The notes beneath the pieces are model-generated. The model was not told the origin of the DNA. It saw only the letters and a program-made list of their open reading frames with translations, and did no database searches. Below are positions 10,452 through 23,583 of a stretch of 64,000 bases of DNA, piece by piece. The position numbers and the translations under genes were made by a program. Position 1 is the stretch's first letter. Each line of letters starts with the position of its first letter. The stretch comes from Brachypodium distachyon (taxonomy: Eukaryota; Streptophyta; Magnoliopsida; Poales; Poaceae): NCBI RefSeq assembly GCF_000005505.3, contig NC_016133.3, positions 34,372,737-34,436,736 on the forward strand, in the 5' to 3' direction.

Positions 10452-12933
10452 TCAGGAAACCACTCTACATTTTGAATTTGTGATGGAACATCGGAACATC
10501 TAGATCTAAGGAATATAGGAACGTTAGCAAGTCCCTTTATCTTCCTTCCGAGTTTTATGTCAACACAGTTCGCTAAACACTGCTATTAGTGCAAAGCATG
10601 ATCATAATGCAACTTATACATACCTATCAGATGTAAAATCCGACGGTGACCCTAATGTTAATGGATCATTGCTGGAATTCCTAATACGGCGCAGAAAAAT
10701 CATAAAACGACAAGTTAATAAAAACTTTTAGAAGTCCTAATCAGGAAGTGCAAGTTAAAAAATGGATGATCAGCGCCTCTTACACCACTGTTGACTGTGA
10801 TGTCCCTCGAGGTCGCCTAGTGCGGGCAGAATAAAGATGACTCTGACGAATATGAACACCGCGGCGGCACGGCGGGGAAGGAAGAGGTTCGCCAGGACGT
10901 CCTCCGCGGCCACGGCACGAATGCGAGTCGGACCCCTCTCCCGCAAACGTATGCAGTGAGTCCGGAGCAGTAGCAAGAGGACAAAATGACTGTACTATTC
11001 CTGTATCCTGAACAGTATCAAGAATTCCACTCCTACCACGCCCGCGACGGCCGGTGCGGTTCGAGGGTTCCATCGACCCGGGTCGGCGCCGGAGGAGGCT
11101 AAATTGGGAGGGTACGCGGGAGGGGCGACGTGCTCTGCGTGGTGCTTGTGTAGACGGTGACGGACATGGACATGGATACAACTGGAGGGCGGCAGCTATG
11201 GCTGGCGACGGCGGCGGCCTCCACCACTCATGGCTACTTGCGGAGTGCCTGATTGGGGAAAGGGAATTTGGCCGGGTGCCCCCCGTAGCCCGTACCTCTA
11301 TGGCTCTATGCCTCTCTCCTTTTTTTTTGAGCGAACTCTATGCCTCTCTCCTAGATTTGTGTTGACAAACACGCCCACGGGCCTCTTCAGTCCCCCCATA
11401 TGGGCTATAAATCGCGGCCCAAACTTGGGTGTTCTTTTTTCGTTTTTCTTTGCCGTGTACATTATCGATGGGACTGAGCTTGGCCTACACTACGCCCACG
11501 TGTGTCTTCATGTGAAAAGATAAACTTTCAAAAACTCACAGCTTCTAGATATTTCATTTAAAAATAAGATTCACCTACATCGTCTTTTTTTTAATACTGA
11601 GATACTTGAAATATAGAAGATTTTAGATATATCTGTGTAACTCGGATAATTGTTCCATGGATCACTAAAATTGTCTGTGTTTGAAAAAGAAATGTTGCTG
11701 TGACTCCCAAAAATAGTTCCACAGCCTATTGAAATTGTTCATGTACCTTCAAAGAATTGTTCATGTACGGAGTACGTAGTTCATATGAAACGTTCCTAGC
11801 ACGTAATATTGAAAAAAGAGAGTATACTCCTGGGTCTATGAAACGTCTTCATATATATAGTTCAAAAAAATGTCCAGCACTACAAAAAAAATCAGAATAA
11901 TAATATTTATAAAATACGTTCACCATGCTTATAAAAAAAATTATTCATAAAAAAATATGCTAATATCTTGCAAATTGTTTGAACAAAGTGTTGTAATACT
12001 AAAAAAACTAAAAGTAAAACAAAAACATAAATAAGATAAATAAATTGAAAGGAAAGAAATAATAAACAATTTATTTGGACAGCTTGAACTCCGGTTTTCT
12101 GGTGCGAACAACATCATCTCTCAACTTGCAATACCGGGACAATCTATCCTCGGTCCGGTTTAGTAAGGTCAATGCGGGTTTGATCTGACATGGCATATGA
12201 TAACATGTTGTTTTCTTTGCCACGTAGCCAGATTAATTTTGCGCGGGGGTGTCTCATGTGCGACAAGGTGCCGCTGGGCCATGGCTGGCGGCGAAGGATC
12301 AGCTGCATGGCTGCTTTGGGGAGTGCCTAGTCGAGGACGTCAGTGATCGAGTTGGGGAATTTTGTGGGCCGCTTGGGTTGCAGTACGGTCGGCCCCGCTG
12401 AGCCGTACTCGATACATTGATCGCACAACCCTGATTCGCATAGCTTTCAAACTGCCGCGCGATCATAAAGCAACCTCATGAAACATCGACTACGGAGTAC
12501 TATACTCCACTAAAAGTAGAAGCGCGCGAGCATCAAGCAAATTAAGTACTGTACCTTGGTTTTCGCCCTTCGTCGGCCATGCTCGGTCGATCTTCGTCGG
12601 CCATAATACGTTGATTCGCTCGCTTGGTTTCTACTCCCTCCGTCACGGGTGCAAGTCACGGGTGCGCGTAAGGTCACGGCCGCACGGTGGACATGCATAT
12701 ATATGGCCGTGCCTTCTGCAAGTTAGTGCTACTACCGGAGTATATGTTTCTTTTTTGGCAGAGACATACAAGTATACGTATTACTGGGTCCGATGCACAG
12801 ACGTAATCCGATACCGACTGGACACTGGAGTCCGCTGTAACTGTAAACACTACGAGTACAGTACAAGACTTTGTATACGAAAGAAAATACATACATCCAG
12901 CCCTACAACTTCTAAAGGGGGAGAGTTGAGGCT

Positions 12934-13356
12934 TTGTCGATGCAGTATTGCAGTTACGTGAGCTTATCTCAGCCATCCCGGAGCGCCTCGGCGGCGGCGG
13001 CGGGCAGTCCTAATCCACCTCCGCGGCGTTCACTTCCACGCACCGCCCCTTCCAGCAGCAGCAGCAAGCGTCGTCGCGCGCGGGTGCACGCGCTCGCATT
13101 GCTCCCGCACACGTCGGCGGCGGCGCGGGACCATCACCGTGCCGGGCTGTCCGATAGGCACCGTCACAGGACAGGATACTGCAGTCGCTGTGGCAGGCCG
13201 TGCACGTCATCTTCCTCGAAGGAAAGGTCCTGTACTGGTGTGGTGAGCTCCCCTTGCCACTTTGCCACTTCTCCCTCCCTCCTGGTACGAGCTGTGGCAT
13301 TGCTTTGCTCAATACTCACCATGTGTTTGTTGAAATGCTGGAGCTATTTTTGGTAA
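12934..13356 (+). pseudogene. Short Ser/Arg-rich reading frame, copy A
   Basis: This is homologous to the plus-strand frame at 26559-27158 in copy C. Copy A lacks about 206 bp (joined at CATCCC near 12976) and carries small indels, for example about five extra bases after CGTCACAGG near 13166. The frames therefore do not match between copies. A 59-bp segment (13178-13236) with frame LQSLWQAVHV differs from copy C only at synonymous positions. I do not recognise the family and it is probably non-functional. It is transcribed away from the DUF3615-like gene. Confidence 0.35.
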
Positions 13357-14387
13357 ATTCTCGGTTGCATTAGTTGTATTTTGTATGTCATAGCCTCATA
13401 TTGTTTGGAGGGAATCAGTTTCTGAATTCAAAATGAGGGATGTTATGTGCATTGTTTGTATATGCCAGGGGCCAGGGCTAGAGCGTGATGCCTCATCTAG
13501 CTGCTGCAGGCAGGCCTTGCTCTGCTCTAGGCTATAGAGAGATGCTCTGATGACTATTACTGAGAGAACAGAAATTTTCGCTTGTTCTTTGTTTATTGAC
13601 TATTGTGGAGAACATTGCTGCGAGCATATAGTGTGGCCAGGCCACCTAAAAATGCAGTATGATCTCCCCGAATGGTAAACACGGGTAAATGGGATCTGGG
13701 AGGGATTTTGGGTTGCTTGTTTATTATAATTTAGCCTGCGTATGGAAGTTGACGAAGTCAGATTAGGTTAGCCCAACTGCTCAAGTAATAAAATTGGAAC
13801 GAGGTTCTTACAAAAGAAATTAGAACAAACAGGGAAAACATCATAACTTCCTTCAAGATTTATGTTCTCAGATTAACAGGAATAGAAAGGTCAACATAGA
13901 TCAGTGGAGAGCAGCAGGGGGAGTTGGCTAGTTGGGATTTGCGCACGTTTGGATCTGCTGATCCAACGATCTATGGTTGGGTCGCTGTTCTAATGGGTCG
14001 TATAGGATTTTATTCCATTTATACTACTGCTATGGATTTTTTGCAGAACAAGTTAAATCATTGTCGATCCTCTTTAATATTACGCAAATTGGTTTGTTGG
14101 TAGCTCCCTGGACGTTTGTCCCCGATGCTAGTTATCTGGTAGACCTGTGCTATGATTGTGGATATTTATCATGTGGTTTTGGTGGTTGGCAATATAAGAA
14201 ACAGATACCATTTATTTTTTGGCCGATGATTACAATCCCGTATCAATTTATTAGGAAAAATTGGACCTTAGCCTTTTTCCTTGAGGATGTGTGCCAAAAC
14301 TGTCAGCGGAGAGCTGAGGCTACTCTGTTCTTTAAATTAGGAGAGCACACGCTTTACTCGATTATAATACAAGCATACGGGTGGTAC

Positions 14388-15769
14388 CAATATGTAAATG
14401 AGGTGGACCCGATAGATTGTTTTCATAGAGGTCCATGTAGCTTATATTTTGTGGAAGTAATGGAATTGGACCAGAAAACTGGTTAGAACTGATATCCTAA
14501 ACATCCAAGCCAGCAAATTGAAAAAATGTGGGAAGCATGCCAACAAGCCGATTTCGTGACAATCCAAATATGTCGCATGGTAACTAGAAGTCCAAAACTC
14601 AGCAGGTATGATGTCATGTATGCTTGTGTTGAAAATATCAAGAGTTTCAATTGTTGGTTGGATAAGCCAAGCTGGAAATTGGGGACCTAGCATGCAAGAG
14701 CTAAAGCTTGCTGAATATAAGCTGAATGGAGTGTTCCATGTATGACTTACCTTCACGGTTAAGGAATTATCTGAAATCAGCAGGACTTGTAAGGTGGTCA
14801 GATTTGTGAAATGGTCATCATTGATTGTACCATGTAGGTTGTTTGAATTCAGCCATAAGTCTCTCAAATTTGTCAGTTCTCGTATACCAATCGGTATCTC
14901 TCCAGAAAGCTCGTTGTGGTTGAGCTTAATTATGGTCAAGCTGCTAAACTGCCCTATCCAAGCTGGTAAGCTCCCTGTCAACTTGTTGTTGTCGAAGCGC
15001 AGCTTCAACAATTCGTCTGGTGGCAACAGATGCGGTAGCTTTATTACGTCCATGCTGATGAAGTTGTTGGATAATTCGAACACTTGTAGTTTTTTCAGTT
15101 TCTTGAAGGTTGATGGCACCTTGTCAACAAAGAGGTTTTCTTGAAGACTCGGTTTTCGAAGGGAGGTCAGGTTTCCCAATGCATCAGGGACAGGACCATG
15201 GATTCCACAGCTCAACAGAGAGAGCTCCTGAAGCCTAGTCAGAGCCAAAACAAAATTGTTGGCTCCCATAGACGTGTTGAAGGGGTTAAAACTGAGGTAT
15301 AGGGTCTCCAGCGACGTGAGGTTGGAATGCACCGGGTAAAGCATAGTACTGTTTCGAAGCCCACAAGAATCTAAATCAATGTTCATCAGATCAGGTAGCA
15401 TGTTGAGAGCATGAACCCAGTCGACGGCAGCGCTGAGGTCCACCTCAGACATGCCAAGCACCTGCAGCTTCTTCAAGCGCGACAACCATGCTAGATCAGG
15501 CAAGTACGAGTCGGCCGTATTGCTGAGCTGAAGGTTGAGCAGATTCGAGAGGTTGCCGAGGTGCGGAGGAATCTGACCACTGAAATTGGAGTAAGAGAGG
15601 TCTAGATGCGTGAGACTCCGGAGAGCACCTATGAACTCCGGGATAGGTTGGCCGCCGAAGTCGTTCAATGAGAGGTCCAACATCTTGAGATGTCGCAGAG
15701 TGAGCAAGGAGGAGCGTATCTCACCTCCTACAGCTTGACTGTCATAGAGACCGCTGATTTGGAGGGTGA
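14388..15769 (-). pseudogene. LRR receptor-like protein gene copy A, truncated at both ends
   Basis: The frame matches residues of the intact copy C protein from just after the LRR N-terminal cap to the middle of the repeats (LRR motifs such as LRSLTHLDLSYSNFSGQIPP). Homology stops at 15769, so the signal peptide and LRRNT cap (about 86 residues) are missing. A one-base deletion at about 14561 (GACAATCC versus GACAAATCC) shifts the frame. Homology ends at 14388, so the last 385 codons, including the transmembrane segment, are gone. No functional receptor can be made. The breakpoints are described in the findings. Confidence 0.9.
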
Positions 15770-15770
15770 A

Positions 15771-15802
15771 TCTGAGACACTTATTATGGATCGGAGGGAG
15801 TA
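15771..15802. mobile_element. Half of a Stowaway MITE at a rearrangement junction
   Basis: TCTGAGACACTTATTATGGATCGGAGGGAGTA is the right half of the family seen complete at 4361-4459. The left half is absent: the sequence switches directly from LRR coding DNA to the MITE at about 15769/15770. The MITE is followed by the intron of a carboxypeptidase pseudogene. Confidence 0.8.
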
Positions 15803-15810
15803 AATATCTA

Positions 15811-16698
<888 letters not shown>

Positions 16699-16705
16699 AA
16701 TTCAA

Positions 16706-18076
16706 GGTTTCTTACTTTCTTTTGCTTGGGGTTGTAGTGAAGAAGGCCTGGGAACAAAGTATTTATATAATGAAAAACCTGGAGTAAAAACCTGTTTGTG
16801 GAGAGTGGACACAACAGACAAGTAGATCAAGTCATTGGCCGGCTTCAACCTTTCTCATTGGCCTGGTTCTCACTTCATAAGAATTACATCATTATAGTAA
16901 GGATTGAGTTGGTAATTGCTGTTAGGTATGGAAGATTAGCAGTGAAAACATTGGCCATGTATAATTTTTTTTTCAACTAAGGATAGCTGTGGGTGCAAGT
17001 GTACAATCTTACCACCCAAGTTCGAGTCCAAGGCCGGATTTGAGGCATCTTCTTGCTCTGTTAACAGAGCATTCTAGTTTTTCCTAAATGTTCCACACTT
17101 CTGACAGGAAACAAATGCTTGCAACATAGCTAATGTATCGAATAACATACTGTTGAACTGAAATATGTTAATAAAAAACATTGAAAGCGACACACTATTA
17201 AAATGATTGTGCAGCCTACTCCAAAAGTATGCAAATAACCAAGCAATAATTTAGTTAAGCGAAGCACCAAAATGAGCATTTTCCTCGGCCTCAAGGTATC
17301 ATTCACTGGAAAAGGGATGGCAGTGAAAACGACGCTATATAATACACCATAAGAAGGCATGATCAAGTGTGTAACAATGGATACGGTATCAGTTAGACGG
17401 CACAGCTGAATCATTCAACTCACTGGTAATGCTGATCTCAAAGTGATAAAGACATGATGATGGCAATCATTTGCATTCTTGTATTATGCAACTTGATTGG
17501 TACAGATTATCAGAGTAACTATTTGAACTTCCATGAAGACAAATAGGCAATGGCCCTTAAAATGTTGTATATTCCAGAAAGGTGGGTTGAAAACAAATGA
17601 TGACCACGTTATATTACATAAAGCATGTCCCATGCTTATACATAGAACTTGTGCACTTAATACTAGCTAATCGGTTCGTATTGAGCTCCTTGTCATGAAT
17701 AATTCCTTATGCCTCAATCATATCATCAACTCCCCATAAGTGCCAAAAACATATTGTATGTTATTATTGATTAGGGCCATTTGGAAGTACCCCAGTTCAG
17801 CCTCAAATCCGGCTGTGGGCTCAATGAAATGCAGTTCAGGCCACGCCGATTTTATAAAATACAAATACATCATGAAGATTGATAATTGACAATTTTCTGA
17901 AGATGATGCCCTTGCGGGCCATTATTCTAGTTCATACTAAAAGTAACTACAGCTACTGTAACATATCAGATGACTCCTCCAAATAAAAGTTGCATCAAAT
18001 CAGATATTAAAATGAGAAGCAGTTGAAGACCAACTCCACCATCAGACATTCTCTATGATCGTCTAGGTTATCCCTC
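16706..18076. other. Intergenic, possible SINE-like segment
   Basis: No exon was recognised. At 17021-17031 AGTTCGAGTCC resembles a pol III B box, with a weak A-box-like TAGCTGTGGGTG about 38 bp upstream and a T run after 17080. This would fit a tRNA-derived SINE but is not decisive. Confidence 0.25.
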
Positions 18077-21000
18077 TCAATCGGAATCCTGATAATGTGA
18101 GATACAATCAAATACATATTATAGAAAATTTTGTAAAAGAGATACGGAGTAGTAGAAAAAGATGTCACTTGATTTAAAATATATACCTCACTGATACTAT
18201 CCCACATAAATGGGAACTCACAATCCACATGACATCCAACATACAGACCTTCGCCAGTTGGATGTCTCAAGCTCACAGAACCTTGATTCTTACAACCAAA
18301 GCAGGGTCCTGTAAAAACATAAACAAACATTTGGGCTTTACTTTCCAAATCATGACGAGAGAAAAACTAGAGCCTGCAAATCTCAATAATATCAATAACC
18401 CATACATACTAAGTTTATGAATTGGTAACAAGTTGTGAACTATGAGCTACAATGGGTTAACTACCATGTTAATTGCTAAAGACACTGTTCACCCACAGAT
18501 GATCCCAAAAACCAGAAACCATGCATCCTCCGCCAAATGCAAACATTGCTCCGTAATCGTCGTCTCACCCTCCTCTCTCCCTACCTCCTCCAATTGCTGG
18601 CCGGGCGCAACCACCGGCTGGTGTTGCCTTCCTTGAGGCCACTTAAGACATACCCTTGTTATAGTAGTATTCCCACTTAAGGAGTCAATTTGTATGGTTT
18701 TACACATTTGACAATCTAATTTAAAAGCACGTCGAAAGGTCAACAAATTGACTATACAAACTACTAAACTAGCATGTTATTCATTAATAAATAAATAACA
18801 GTTCCTAAAATATTAAAGGTAAATCTTTGCACATTCGTTCGAAAGTCGTTGCATAGTACTACCATACTATTAGCCATACTGCAATTTAAGACATACCCTT
18901 GTCATTGCAATCCAAAGGCTTGCAGCAGAGAACATCGCAAGTTTCTCCATCATCTGGGATCACTTCAGCAAAAAATAGAATTGTGGAACCACCCTGCTTA
19001 GCTGTAAAGTTGTAGTGTTCATAGAAATCCAAACCTCCTTCCACAATGAAAACAACTTCTTTGATTTCATCAAAGACAAAGCACTCCTGAAAATATTTCT
19101 CTGTTTATGATAATAAGAAAAAAGGCTTAAAAAAAAGAACTGAAGGGAAAAGAACACAAACCCCGTCAAGGTTTTCTTCACTATTATACTTCTGTAAGGC
19201 AGATTTCATGTATTGTTCCTTACAATCATTATCCAACTTTATCTTCTCTTCTTTAGAATATTTCTTCTTCTCTATACTTGGTTTACTTGCTTCATCTTCA
19301 AGGTGGTTTTCATATGCTGCCTCCAAATCATTTAACCTCCAATTTGTTAAATTTCCAAATCTATCGGTAAGAAAAGGGTTACCGATGTCCTCATCGTCCA
19401 AACTGAAACAGATTACAAATGATTTGAAACAAAATTTAGAAAACATAATCAAGCGACGTATCAAGTCAAAACTCTCATTCAGTGCAAACTTGCGAAGTAT
19501 CGTTGTAGGCCATTGTATCAAGAATGTATGGTTCAGATCAAAGGTGGGAATCTAACCAGGCACCGAAACACACGTTTACGTTCTTGATCCGATGGCCTAC
19601 AACTTATTGGACATACATGGAACAATATTACAAATTTCTCATTTAAATTTCCAATGGAAAAATCTCATCCAAAAACATTTTGAGTGAGAATATAAGTATA
19701 TGACCAAGGGTTATGCACATAAAAGGAGAGCTGTGCCGATTTTTTTGTCTGTGTATGTGCTTGGTGCATGTGCTGATATTTGCCAAAATGCAGAATGCCT
19801 GGAGCACTGCATTCTATTTGCTGCATTATGCATTTAAATCCATGTAACGGAACACAGGCATATCCCGTAATGGAAAGAGCATAAGAGAATTAATAGTTCA
19901 ATATGAGATACTTGAGAATGACAAGTACTTATGCAGACAAGCACAATATGAGATACTTGAGAATGACAAGTACTTATGCAGACAAGCACACATAGTTGGA
20001 TAAACTAATCCCAACCTATATTGAGGAAGGCCAGGATGTGCATTGAGCATACCCGTCAAATGATTTGGAGTCAGGATATGAATCATCCACCGACAGTAGC
20101 TTAAATATTGATAGATCATCGCTGCAAACCATGGCCAGAAATGTAACATACAGTTATGATGGAAAAGATTTGATTGTAGAAATTTAGAGCAGATAGAAGT
20201 GTCAACAAGTCCATCCATCTTTCTTCAAGGCTTATAAGTGGACCCTTACATGTCCGCATAATGCTGCGCTTGTGCAAAGCGGGATATCCTATTTATTTCC
20301 AATCTTTTGTTTTAAACAAACAAAAAATGTTTCTTCTAATTTACGCATGCTATCCTATTTATCCAGATTATTCTACTTATGTATATGTGCTTAAATTATT
20401 AAGTGTTATTCAAAACTTATACAAGAAAACTTGCTAAGCTAGGAATACGAGCTAAAATATTGTTCCTATCCTATTCTCTGTTTGGTTGGACTCTTGACTT
20501 TTAATTGGAATGAAGACCAGTGCTTCCCAAGAAAACAACCATATGAGTGTAACTTATCGCTAAATAATACCTGCACATATACTTTTAGAAGAAAATTACC
20601 AAATAGATTTAAAATGGTTTCAAACAGACGCTGGTGCATAGTGCTTCAGCCACTATTCTAAGCAGTGACACATACTCCCTCCGATCCATAAAAATTGTCG
20701 CCCACTTAGTACAAAATTTGTAGTAACTTAGTACAAAATGGGCGACACTTTTTATGGATCAGAGGGAGTACAAAGAAGGCATATACATGGAAATTACCTT
20801 TCTTGGCAAGTCATGGAAGCACCTCCACCAACACTTTCATCAATTTTATTACCATCATGCCTGAAATAAGTAAGACATGTTCTCGTTACCACAACAACAA
20901 CGTCAAAGAGATAAAAACAAAATGGATAAATAAAATTTGGGCATACATGGAACTGTATTGAGATTTAAGCTCGCAATGGCAAAAATATAATCCACATACT

Positions 21001-21954
21001 CTGGCGAATATGAACACGGCGGGGGCGCGGCGGAGAAGGCAGAGGCGCGACAGGACGTCCACGGCGCGAATGAATGCGAGCCAGAGGACCCCTCTCCCGC
21101 AGACGACGAGTGCAGTGGCTCTGGCTCTCCTAGTCCTAGGACGCGGGATAAAGCATCCTGAACAGCATCAAGAATTCCATTCCTAGCACGCCTGCGACGG
21201 CCGGTGCGGTTCGAGGGTTCCACCGATCCGGAGCAGTGCGGTGTGGCGCCGGAGGAGACTATGCACGAACTACGGTGAAAAAATTGGGCGGGCGGGTACG
21301 CGGGAGGGGCGGCGTGGGAGTGCCTTGTTGGGGACGGCCGGTTGGGGACGGGAGACGGGCGCGCGACGGCGTCGGTGGCGGCGGGGAGTGCCTAGTCGGG
21401 GGCCGCCAGTGAGTTCCAGAATGTGATCGAGTGGGGACCGGGGAATTTTGACATCGCCGACCGACCGGCTAACCTCGATGTCTCAATGACAAGGTCGCCG
21501 TCGCCGACCATTTTATAGAAGTGAAATGAAATCTAATTTTTGGTAGAATTTTATTTGGTTGAATTGAAATTTCGGATTAAAAAATCATGTTTGTCTACCA
21601 CGTGAAATTGTAGAGTAAGAGACAATTCTAGAAAAACTATAGCTTTTAAAAAAGAATTGAGATTAGTTATCTGTTATTTCATGAAATTGCAAATTGAATT
21701 CATATAATCAATTCGGTGCCAACCAAACAAGCTAGTTTTTAAAATTCAAAATGAATTCCACAATTCTAACCTCAAATTGCCAAACTAGCTGTTAAGATCC
21801 TAAATATTGCAGCTATCGGAAACCTGATACGGGGTACTAAAGTTCCTAATTAAACAAAGGACTGGAGCATATGAAGGCATTGTAGATCGAATAATTACCT
21901 TGGCTGCTCTCGCTCTTGGTCTGCCGTAGTGCTCGGTCGATCTTCGTCGGCCAT
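18077..21954 (-). CDS. DUF3615-like protein, copy B (intact, 8 exons)
   Basis: Exons 21899-21954, 21000-21269, 20798-20860, 20053-20121, 19162-19402, 18897-19086, 18187-18308 and 18077-18088 join in phase with GT-AG sites to give 340 residues. The exon 1 product begins MADEDRPS, shared by all three copies. Residues 19-150 are low-complexity and acidic/Arg-rich. The conserved part starts near residue 215 (ALQKYN), continues with HYNFTAKQ (257-264) and FFAEV (271-275), and ends with Cys-rich CFGC (299-302) and RHP (311-313). This order matches the plant DUF3615 domain as I know it; its function is unknown. CC at 287-288 and the CxxC could bind metal (inference). Of the three paralogues this is the only one without a visible lesion. 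The intron at 20122-20797 holds a Stowaway MITE. Confidence 0.7.
18489..18636. other. Gene-like insert in intron 6 of copy B
   Basis: This C-rich stretch inside an AT-rich intron has short open frames on both strands but no recognised domain. It may be a fragment carried in by a transposon. Confidence 0.2.
19899..19990. repeat. 45-bp tandem duplication
   Basis: CAATATGAGATACTTGAGAA and the next 25 bases occur twice in perfect head-to-tail order (19899 and 19944), in intron 4 of copy B. Perfect identity suggests a recent slippage event. Confidence 0.9.
20673..20770. mobile_element. Stowaway MITE
   Basis: TACTCCCTCCGATCCATAAA and TTTATGGATCAGAGGGAGTA ends flank a 98-bp hairpin element. The internal TTAGTACAAAAT occurs in inverted arrangement. 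It lies within an intron of the DUF3615-like gene copy B. Confidence 0.9.
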
Positions 21955-22490
21955 AGTCCGTTGATTCGATCGGTTTCTACTTACAAGGAGAGATGAGGTA
22001 ATACGTGAATCGTTCAAGCCGCGGGTGTTACGTAAGGTCAGGTCGCACGGTGGATCGACGTGCAATATGTCCGTGCCTTATGCAAGTTATATACTGGTCC
22101 GGACTATATGCATATTGCATAGTAGGTCCGATACACAGACCTTCTCGGATACCGACTGGAGATCGAGGAGTCTAGATTCCAAAAGACTTTGTGCGAAAAA
22201 ACAAAACCGAGATCCACGAACTCCTGGTCTGCGCACAAATAAAGTCCGTGCGTGATGAAGCTGGCCGACTCATCCAACGCAAGCTCAATATACGGACTCA
22301 TCCACCCATCTATAAATAAATAAAAGGAAAATTCTACACGAGTTGGGTACCAGCCAAGTTATCCGTGCAACCCATCCACTGGAAGCAGCCAGTGCAGAGA
22401 AACACACGCCAGAAGGCAGAAACCTCTCGTGCAACAACTCGCCGCGACGTACGTATAGACCAAGCTAGCCGTACTCGCACGTCGAGAAGA

Positions 22491-22633
22491 TACAAATCAA
22501 GGTCAAGAAGATTGCCTTCGACATCGGGCCCACGGACACGGTGGACGGGATCAAGGAGCGCGAGGCATCCCGCCGGTGCAGCAAATTAAGGCTTATTTTC
22601 GGTGGCAAGCATGTTGCCGATGAGGCAAAGTGA
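22491..22633 (+). pseudogene. RUB/NEDD8-like (ubiquitin-fold) gene fragment
   Basis: The frame starting at 22496 reads IKVKKIAFDIGPTDTVDGIK, then ER, which matches the beta-grasp N-terminal half of RUB1/NEDD8 (IKVKTLTGKEIEIDI..PTDTIDRIKER). After a missing base it reads EGIPPVQQ in a second frame. After another indel it reads RLIFGGKHVADE in a third frame, ending near a TGA at 22631. Several residues of the TLTGKE loop are also deleted. There is no C-terminal Gly-Gly. It is a short, frameshifted relic. Confidence 0.75.
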
Positions 22634-22886
22634 ATTTAGGATACGAGGTTCCGAAACCAACGATCTCCATTGAAATTTACTTTACAGGACCACTGAAATA
22701 AAATGCAATGAGCTAAAGTGGAAATGGATCTCCAGGTTGAAGGGACTTATCCTGACAGCTCCATTAATTTCAAGCCTCTAAAGTGACCTATCATGACAGC
22801 CCCAGCTCATCGAATAAAACTCGTACGAAGTACTAGCAACATAGTTTTTTTGTTACATAGTTTCTCTAAACAAGACATCCATGTCA

Positions 22887-23003
22887 TACTCCCTCCGTCC
22901 CATATTAAATATCGAAATATTACATGTATCTAAACGCTTTCTAGACATAGATATATCCATGCTTTGATAAATTTGAGACACTTGATATGAGACGGAGAGA
23001 GTA
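22887..23003. mobile_element. Stowaway MITE, copy C only
   Basis: TACTCCCTCCGTCCCATATT and ATATGAGACGGAGAGAGTA ends. The equivalent site in copy A (near 7045) is uninterrupted, so it inserted after the duplication. Confidence 0.9.
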
Positions 23004-23468
23004 CTAAATATGTTCATGCCGAATGCTAAACTAGTACGACTTGGAGCGTCTTCTCGTACCCTCTTGTCACACTTAAATATTCAACAAATAAAGCATTACA
23101 CACCAACAACACAAGTTCAGATTTCAAATTGTTTTTTCCCGCAATCATTGCCCTTCAAAGGTATGTATTGATCTCTCAATTACTATCACTGTCATCCTGA
23201 AAACGTTACACGAGAATAAGTGTCATGGACTAGAAAAACAATGACAGCGTGATGCAAAATACTCACTAGCCAAATATTACTTTAGTTTGCAATACCTCAC
23301 TTTCGCTGTCAATCATAAAAGGGAACTTCCGATTTTCATGACCTCCAACATACATATTGTCACATGCTGGATGCCTCAAGCCCTCCGCATGTGCATTTTT
23401 GCAACCATAGCAGTGTCCTTCAAAAAGAAGAGTGAGCATTCTCAATTTCAATTTCAGAATAGATGATC

Positions 23469-23583
23469 CTCCCTCCGTCTCATATTAAGTGATTCAAATT
23501 TGCTCAAATATGGATGTATCTATGCTTAAAAGACGTCTAGATACATGTAATAAAAAATCAATTAATATGGGACAGAGGAAGTA
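23469..23583. mobile_element. Stowaway MITE, copy C only
   Basis: CCTCCCTCCGTCTCATATTA and TATGGGACAGAGGAAGTA ends enclose the family core (AGACGTCTAGATACATGTAA). It is absent at the matching position of copy A (near 7592). Confidence 0.9.

Larger units (their letters stand above)
7303..12604 (-). pseudogene. DUF3615-like gene copy A, frameshifted
   Basis: By comparison with copy B, the exons are 12555-12604, exon 2 starting at 11102, 10624-10680, 8769-8837, 8025-8281, 7731-7932, 7417-7538 and 7303-7317. Exon 5 has one extra base at 8100/8101 relative to copy C, which creates an immediate in-frame TGA. The exon 2 donor equivalent is also out of phase and degenerate (AGA|GTCATC instead of AGA|GTATGT). 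Downstream exons are well kept and contain FNFAATQDRS, MFFAEV, and CYGC followed by GLRHP, the DUF3615-type signatures. Only a truncated product is expected unless the extra base is an assembly error. The intron between exons 3 and 4 is 1.8 kb and holds a Tourist-like and a Stowaway MITE. Confidence 0.6.
6690..15769. repeat. Segmental duplication, copy A
   Basis: This block matches about 22640-31744 (copy C) in the same orientation. Near the left edge both share CTCCATTGAAAT (6713; 22665) and AAAATGCAATGAGC. They then share every exon of a DUF3615-like gene, a short plus-strand frame, non-coding DNA and the LRR gene. Relative to C, copy A has lost 2545 bp inside the block (junction at 14387-14389) and about 206 bp near 12977. 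It keeps about 1.8 kb, including one exon of the DUF3615-like gene, that C has lost. Edges are approximate. Confidence 0.8.

Noticed and set aside
13977..14486. 169-codon plus-strand ORF opposite the LRR pseudogene junction
   Set aside because: The equivalent sequence in copy C (27560-27818) is interrupted by stops and indels, and the last part is antisense LRR DNA, so the frame is not conserved.
17000..17100. tRNA-like B box (AGTTCGAGTCC)
   Set aside because: No cloverleaf can be drawn and the A box is poor, so not called as a tRNA; a SINE remains possible.
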